DNA of 64,000 nt from Microbacterium sp. 67-17 (GTDB taxonomy: Bacteria > Actinomycetota > Actinomycetes > Actinomycetales > Microbacteriaceae): positions 120,587 through 184,586 of the forward strand of contig NZ_MKTR01000024.1 of the NCBI RefSeq assembly GCF_001898325.1. Direction: 5' to 3'. Position numbers and translations under genes: made by a program. Below are positions 60,103 to 64,000 of the stretch, in pieces. The notes under the pieces were generated by a model, which was not told the DNA's origin, searched no databases, and was given only the letters and a program-made list of their open reading frames with translations. The first letter of the stretch is position 1. Each line of letters starts with the position of its first letter.

Positions 60103-61462
60103 GTCTCGACGATCCTATCTGCGACGCCCTGTCAGGAGGCTGCAGCTTCGCCAGGAACAGCACTGTCAGCATCCACCCCCACAGCAGGAGCGGGCTGGAC
60201 TCGGTAATTCCCTGGATGACGACGATCACCCCGACCGCGACGGGGAGGAGCGAAACCGTGGCGGTAACGCGGTCGTCACGGCGCTGCCAGCGGTGGTGGC
60301 GCACCGCGAACACCCACGTGCGCCATACGAAGAGCGCATAGAGGGCGGCAAGCACTACCACGCCGACCACGCCGAGCTGGAACCACACGTCGACCCAGAC
60401 ACTATGGGCCTGGATGATGTGCAGGCCTCGGGGCATCACGATCCAGTCGGAGAATGCCGGATCCCACGGGATCCACGGTGTGGCGAACCCATTGCCGACG
60501 ACCGGCTGAGCCGCCCCGCGAGAGAAGACGAGATCCCAGATCTCGGTGCGGTCGGTCAGGTCTCCGTCGCGGCCGAGGAACGACAGGATGCCGCGCCGCA
60601 TGAGCCACGCGAGGCCTGCAGCGATCGCCGCGAGGGTCGCCGCCGCGACGTATACGCGCAGGCGACCCGCTGTCGTGCGTGCAATGCGTGCGGCGAGCAG
60701 AATGACAAGCGCGAGCGCGAGCACGGCTGTCGCGATGAATGCGGTCGCCGATTCGGTGCGAACCAACAGATACGCCGAGACTGCAAGTACCGCGATGAAG
60801 ATGCCCCGCTGGTGTCGCTCGACAGCCAGACGAATGCTGACCACGACCACTGCGAGCAGCGCCAGCATCGCGAGCAGGTTGGCGTTGCCGACGATCCCAT
60901 CGAGGCGGCCGCCGGTGAACAGCTGGGCGCTCGTCCAGATATCACTACGCTCGGTGTGCGCATCCACGGCGGCAAACTCGATTCCGACCGGACCACCCAC
61001 GATGAGGGCGGCCCACGCTTCGAAGGCGACCGAGAACGCCATGACGGCAGCGAGCGCCCAGGCGAGTGCTGAGACGAGTTGGCGCCAGGTGAGCATCGCG
61101 GCAAGGGCGATGCCAACGAGCGTCGTCGCCGCGAGCAGAGCCCACGTCAGCGCCGTTGTCTCGGGCCACCGCGACCAGGCAATGCTGGCTCCAGCCCATC
61201 CCGTGAAGGCAAGCGCAGTCCACGGCAGGGCGCGCCACTGCGGGGCGCGGATGACGCGCAGGGCGAGAATCGCAACTCCCGCACACGCGACGATGCCGGC
61301 GGCAGCGGCCGCGGGTGCGCCGAACGCCGCCGCCCATCCGGGTGCCGTGAAGGCGATGAAGAAGACGACGCCGGCCCACACATGCGGGGCGCGGCGCAGC
61401 GAGATCGTGGTGGAAGGGGCGACGACAGGAAGGGTGGCCGTAGGGGCTCCGAAAACCGTCAT
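60068..61462 (-). CDS. O-antigen ligase/polymerase (Wzy/WaaL) family protein 1
   Basis: 464-aa polytopic protein with about ten to twelve membrane segments. The Wzy_C-type extracytoplasmic loop is seen in VGNGFATPWIPWDPAFSDWI and QAHSVWVDVWFQLGVVGV, with the conserved histidine. It would polymerise or ligate lipid-linked oligosaccharides outside the membrane. It is a clear paralogue of the next gene upstream. ATG 61462 is chosen; an in-frame TTG at 61465 is 5 nt after a TAGCGT box. Confidence 0.82.
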   Translation of the reverse strand: MTVFGAPTATLPVVAPSTTISLRRAPHVWAGVVFFIAFTAPGWAAAFGAPAAAAAGIVACAGVAILALRVIRAPQWRALPWTALAFTGWAGASIAWSRWPETTALTWALLAATTLVGIALAAMLTWRQLVSALAWALAAVMAFSVAFEAWAALIVGGPVGIEFAAVDAHTERSDIWTSAQLFTGGRLDGIVGNANLLAMLALLAVVVVSIRLAVERHQRGIFIAVLAVSAYLLVRTESATAFIATAVLALALVILLAARIARTTAGRLRVYVAAATLAAIAAGLAWLMRRGILSFLGRDGDLTDRTEIWDLVFSRGAAQPVVGNGFATPWIPWDPAFSDWIVMPRGLHIIQAHSVWVDVWFQLGVVGVVVLAALYALFVWRTWVFAVRHHRWQRRDDRVTATVSLLPVAVGVIVVIQGITESSPLLLWGWMLTVLFLAKLQPPDRASQIGSSRHARREPEPDFV

Positions 61463-61518
61463 CAATGGCCACGCTAGCTGGCCGAGATCACAGATCGGTC
61501 ACAGACTCCCGAGCCTTC

Positions 61519-61559
61519 CCACCGAATCCGACGCGACCGGGAACAGTCGGAATCGGTGG
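61519..61559 (-). terminator. Hairpin between the two wzy genes
   Basis: 14-bp stem with one mismatch (61519-61532 with 61546-61559), 13-nt loop, directly after the stop codon of wzy 2 on the minus strand. No T-tract. It would separate the two wzy transcripts. Confidence 0.5.
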
Positions 61560-62951
61560 TCACGGCGTGCGCAAGAGCTCTCCGCGCTCGATCGCGAGGC
61601 GCTGTTCAGCGGGCCCCTCGCCGATATGCGGAGACTGCTTGATCTTGGAGCCGAGCAGGATCATCAGCATCCATCCCCAGCCCATCAGCGGCGCCGTCTC
61701 GGCAAGCCCCTGGACGAGAAGTACCGCGGCGGTGAGCGTCGGTAGCAGGGTCAGCGCCGAGTAGGGCCGGTCCGCCCGCAGATCCCAGCGTGGCCGGTCG
61801 ACGGCGAAGAACCACGAGCGCCACACGAACGCCAGGTAGGCGAACCCGAGGAGGAAGACACCGACGATGCCGAGTTGGAAAAGGATGTCGACCCACACGC
61901 TGTGTGCCTGCGTGACCTGTCTGCCATCGAGCACGATCCAGTCCTGGAAGGCCGGATCCCACGGCAGCCAGGGTGTTGCGAAGCCGCCACCGACCGCGAG
62001 GTGGTCGCCTGCGCGTTGGAGGACGGCGGTCCAGATCGTCTCGCGATCCAAGAGGTCAGCCGTTCGGTCAAGCGCGGTGAACACGGGGGCCCGCCAGATC
62101 CAGAGCGCGATCGCGCCAGCTGCGCCGATGATCGCATAACCGATGTAGTAGCGCGTGCGCTCACCGGGTCTGCGCGCGGTGCGCATCAGCAGCACGGTGG
62201 TCAGGACGAGTGCGACCCCGGCAGCGGTGAACCAGGCGGTCACGGATGCCGCAAGCACGAGCGTCAGGACGGACAGCCCGATCCACACCCCGAGCATGAT
62301 CCGGCGCGACTCACGCGCGGCGAACTCGATCGTGAACACGATGACCGCGAGCAGGGCGATCATGCCGAGCAGGTTCGGGTTCCCGATGACGCCGTCGATG
62401 CGCGCGCCGGCGAAGATACCGCCGCTGATCCACTCGGGGGCGCCTGCTGCGGCATCCGTCTCGAACCCTGCGTACAGCGCGCCGCCGACGAGCCACGCCA
62501 CCAGGATCTCGGCGAGAAGGGACAGCCCGATGACCCAGCCGAGGGCTGCCCCGATTGCGCGGACGATCTCTCGCCAGGTGAGCACGCTCGCGATGGCGAT
62601 CCCCTGGAAGGTCGTGGCAACCAGCAGCAGCCACGTGAGTGCGGATGTCTCGCGCCATCCCGACCACGCGATAGACAGCCCGGCCCACAGGATGAATGTC
62701 CCGGCGATCCAGGGCAGCCGTCGCCACTGGAACGGCGGTCGGATGACGGCAACCATGACCGCAGACCCCGCGACGATCACACCACCGACGATCGCCGTGA
62801 CGGGCACGCCGAATCCGAGCACCCAGCCCGGAGCGGTGAAGGCGAAGAAGAGGCTGAAGACCATCCATCCGCGCAGCAGAAGATGCCGGGTGCGCTCCCG
62901 CTCTGGAGCGACCGGCGGCGCCGAAGCTGGATGACGGCTGAAGCGGGCCAT
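61560..62951 (-). CDS. O-antigen ligase/polymerase (Wzy/WaaL) family protein 2
   Basis: 463-aa polytopic paralogue of protein 1. The matching loop reads VGGGFATPWLPWDPAFQDWI and QAHSVWVDILFQLGIVGV. Hydrophobic segments are spaced as in the paralogue, starting GWMVFSLFFAFTAPGWVLGF. The two probably arose by tandem duplication, and may have specialised as polymerase and ligase. A TAGCCT box lies 9 nt before its ATG. Divergent from manA. Confidence 0.82.
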   Translation of the reverse strand: MARFSRHPASAPPVAPERERTRHLLLRGWMVFSLFFAFTAPGWVLGFGVPVTAIVGGVIVAGSAVMVAVIRPPFQWRRLPWIAGTFILWAGLSIAWSGWRETSALTWLLLVATTFQGIAIASVLTWREIVRAIGAALGWVIGLSLLAEILVAWLVGGALYAGFETDAAAGAPEWISGGIFAGARIDGVIGNPNLLGMIALLAVIVFTIEFAARESRRIMLGVWIGLSVLTLVLAASVTAWFTAAGVALVLTTVLLMRTARRPGERTRYYIGYAIIGAAGAIALWIWRAPVFTALDRTADLLDRETIWTAVLQRAGDHLAVGGGFATPWLPWDPAFQDWIVLDGRQVTQAHSVWVDILFQLGIVGVFLLGFAYLAFVWRSWFFAVDRPRWDLRADRPYSALTLLPTLTAAVLLVQGLAETAPLMGWGWMLMILLGSKIKQSPHIGEGPAEQRLAIERGELLRTP

Positions 62952-62960
62952 GGTGCTCTC

Positions 62961-62966
62961 AGGCTA
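62961..62966 (-). promoter_or_regulatory. Possible -10 box of wzy 2
   Basis: TAGCCT on the minus strand, 9 nt before ATG 62951; spacing slightly longer than at the other genes. Confidence 0.3.
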
Positions 62967-63025
62967 CCGCTCAGCGTCTGCCCGATGCGGGGGAGTAGTG
63001 GCGTGGATGGTGCCGCTGCCGTCGG

Positions 63026-63031
63026 TACGCT
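63026..63031 (+). promoter_or_regulatory. -10 box of manA
   Basis: TACGCT, 6 nt before GTG 63038; leaderless arrangement. Confidence 0.45.
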
Positions 63032-63037
63032 GGTCGC

Positions 63038-64000
63038 GTGCTGGTTCCGCTCACGAACACGCCCCGCGACTACGCCTGGGGGTCCACGACTCTGATCGCC
63101 GGACTCGAGGGACGGACCCCGACCGGTGCGCCCGAGGCCGAAGTGTGGTTCGGGGATCACCCCGGCCACCCGGCGCGCGTACCGGACGGTCGGACTCTCG
63201 GCGAGTGGCTCACCTCTGCCGACGCGCCCGAGGGCACCCCGGAGCGACTGCCGTATCTGCTGAAGATCCTCGCTGCCGGTTCGCCGCTGTCGATTCAGGC
63301 TCATCCTTCGAAGGTGCAAGCCGAGGAGGGCTTCGCACGCGAGGAGGCCGAGGGGACACCGCGTGACGCTGCAACGCGGACCTATCGGGACGACAACCAC
63401 AAACCCGAGATCATCGTCGCGCTCAGCGAGCGGTTCCTCGCCCTGGCAGGATTGCGCGACCTCGCTGCCACTCGGCGGCTTCTCGGCGCCGTCGGGGACG
63501 CGACCGCACCCCTGCGGACCGTTCTCGACGCGCATCCGGATGACGCGGCGGCGCTCGCGGCAGCACTGGCCTGGATTCTCTCGCCGGCAGCAGGTCCGCA
63601 GGTGAGTGAGATCATCGCCGCGGCGACGGATGCGGCATCCGAAGAGTTCGCGGACGAGTTGGAGCTCGTGCGCCACCTGCAGAGCCACTACCCCGGCGAT
63701 CCCGGCATCGTCGTCGCCATGCTCCTGAACCTGGTCATCCTGCGTCGAGGTCAGGGAGTGTTCGTTCCGGCCGGCGTGCTGCACGCGTACATCGAAGGTC
63801 TCGGCGTCGAGATCATGGCTGCCAGTGACAACGTGCTGCGTGGGGGACTGACGCCCAAACACATCGACGTGTCCGAACTCACCGCGATCCTCGATCCGCG
63901 TCCGGGACCGGCGCCTGTGCTCGATCCGGCCGCGGCCCCGACACGCATATTCGCGGGGGGCGTCCCTGATTTCGTTCTGACGCAGGTGACGGCGGATTCC
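63038..64000 (+). CDS. manA: Mannose-6-phosphate isomerase, class I (truncated by the window edge)
   Basis: First 321 codons, open to the end of the window. It interconverts fructose-6-phosphate and mannose-6-phosphate with a zinc ion. LTNTPRDYAWGS opens the protein. Zinc-site segments are LSIQAHPSKVQAE, DDNHKPEIIVAL and FVPAGVLHAYIEGLGVEIMAASDN. The family length is about 390-410 aa, so roughly 80 residues lie outside. GTG 63038 is 6 nt after TACGCT. It supplies mannose precursors for the DPM synthase and glycosyltransferases of the cluster. Confidence 0.93.
   Translation, partial: MLVPLTNTPRDYAWGSTTLIAGLEGRTPTGAPEAEVWFGDHPGHPARVPDGRTLGEWLTSADAPEGTPERLPYLLKILAAGSPLSIQAHPSKVQAEEGFAREEAEGTPRDAATRTYRDDNHKPEIIVALSERFLALAGLRDLAATRRLLGAVGDATAPLRTVLDAHPDDAAALAAALAWILSPAAGPQVSEIIAAATDAASEEFADELELVRHLQSHYPGDPGIVVAMLLNLVILRRGQGVFVPAGVLHAYIEGLGVEIMAASDNVLRGGLTPKHIDVSELTAILDPRPGPAPVLDPAAAPTRIFAGGVPDFVLTQVTADS

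Overview
The window is high-GC actinobacterial chromosome, most likely from Microbacterium or a close relative in the Microbacteriaceae. The basis is the gene content (AccA3/AccD5/AccE-type acyl-CoA carboxylase, an LpdA-type quinone reductase without redox cysteines, an orphan AbiEi/DUF559 protein), many apparently leaderless genes (a TANNNT box exactly 6-7 nt before the start codon), frequent GTG starts, and heavy use of GGATGC/GCATCC. No rRNA, tRNA, CRISPR array, insertion sequence or phage gene was seen.

Layout. (1) 106-7143: nucleoside salvage operon with a BMP/Nup-type ABC importer (ATPase and two permeases; its binding protein is probably just outside the window), cytidine deaminase, thymidine phosphorylase and adenosine deaminase. 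(2) 7144-9472: an orphan AbiEi/DUF559 gene surrounded by four copies of an 80-bp intergenic element, then a membrane-anchored alpha/beta hydrolase. (3) 9473-17115: mannitol PTS locus: a divergent PRD/EIIA activator, an orphan EIIB, HPr, EI, mannitol EIICB, EIIA and mannitol-1-phosphate dehydrogenase; a fifth 80-bp element follows. (4) 17213-23155: phosphohexomutase and purine nucleoside phosphorylase, lpdA, a pair of 60-bp palindromic elements, acyl-CoA carboxylase alpha chain. (5) 23234-33152: maf, an RNA methyltransferase, a two-component pair with an unknown membrane protein, accE, accD, birA, a PH-domain membrane protein and purK. (6) 33178-37200: nitroreductase, purE, an LCP glycopolymer ligase and a glycosyltransferase. 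(7) 37207-62951: a large cell-surface glycan locus: rmlCBA, an RgpF-family rhamnan glycosyltransferase, two NDP-sugar epimerases/dehydratases, a Wzm/Wzt-type exporter, a 1135-aa secreted protein with three 270-aa repeats, a polyprenyl-phosphate mannose synthase operon, several glycosyltransferases, UDP-galactopyranose mutase with a GlfT2-like enzyme, and two tandem Wzy/ligase paralogues. (8) 63038 to the window end: manA, cut by the edge.

How it fits together: regions 1 and 4 import and dismantle nucleosides; region 3 imports and oxidises mannitol; the carboxylase and birA serve acyl-CoA carboxylation; regions 6-8 make dTDP-rhamnose-pathway, UDP-galactofuranose and mannose precursors, assemble a polymer, export it and probably link it to peptidoglycan through the LCP enzyme. 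Several blocks (purE-purK-PH protein-birA-accD-accE-maf-accA3; lpdA; PNP-phosphomutase; add-deoA-cdd; LCP; manA) occur in the same neighbourhood of the Mycobacterium tuberculosis chromosome (about Rv3255c-Rv3315c). The window therefore looks like an old actinobacterial backbone into which a two-component block, the glycan cluster and the mannitol locus are set.

The most unusual structures are the five 80-bp elements (fixed length, conserved 12-bp inverted ends, unconserved interiors), the related pair of 60-bp elements, the four-box palindrome between accD and birA, and the triplicated secreted protein.
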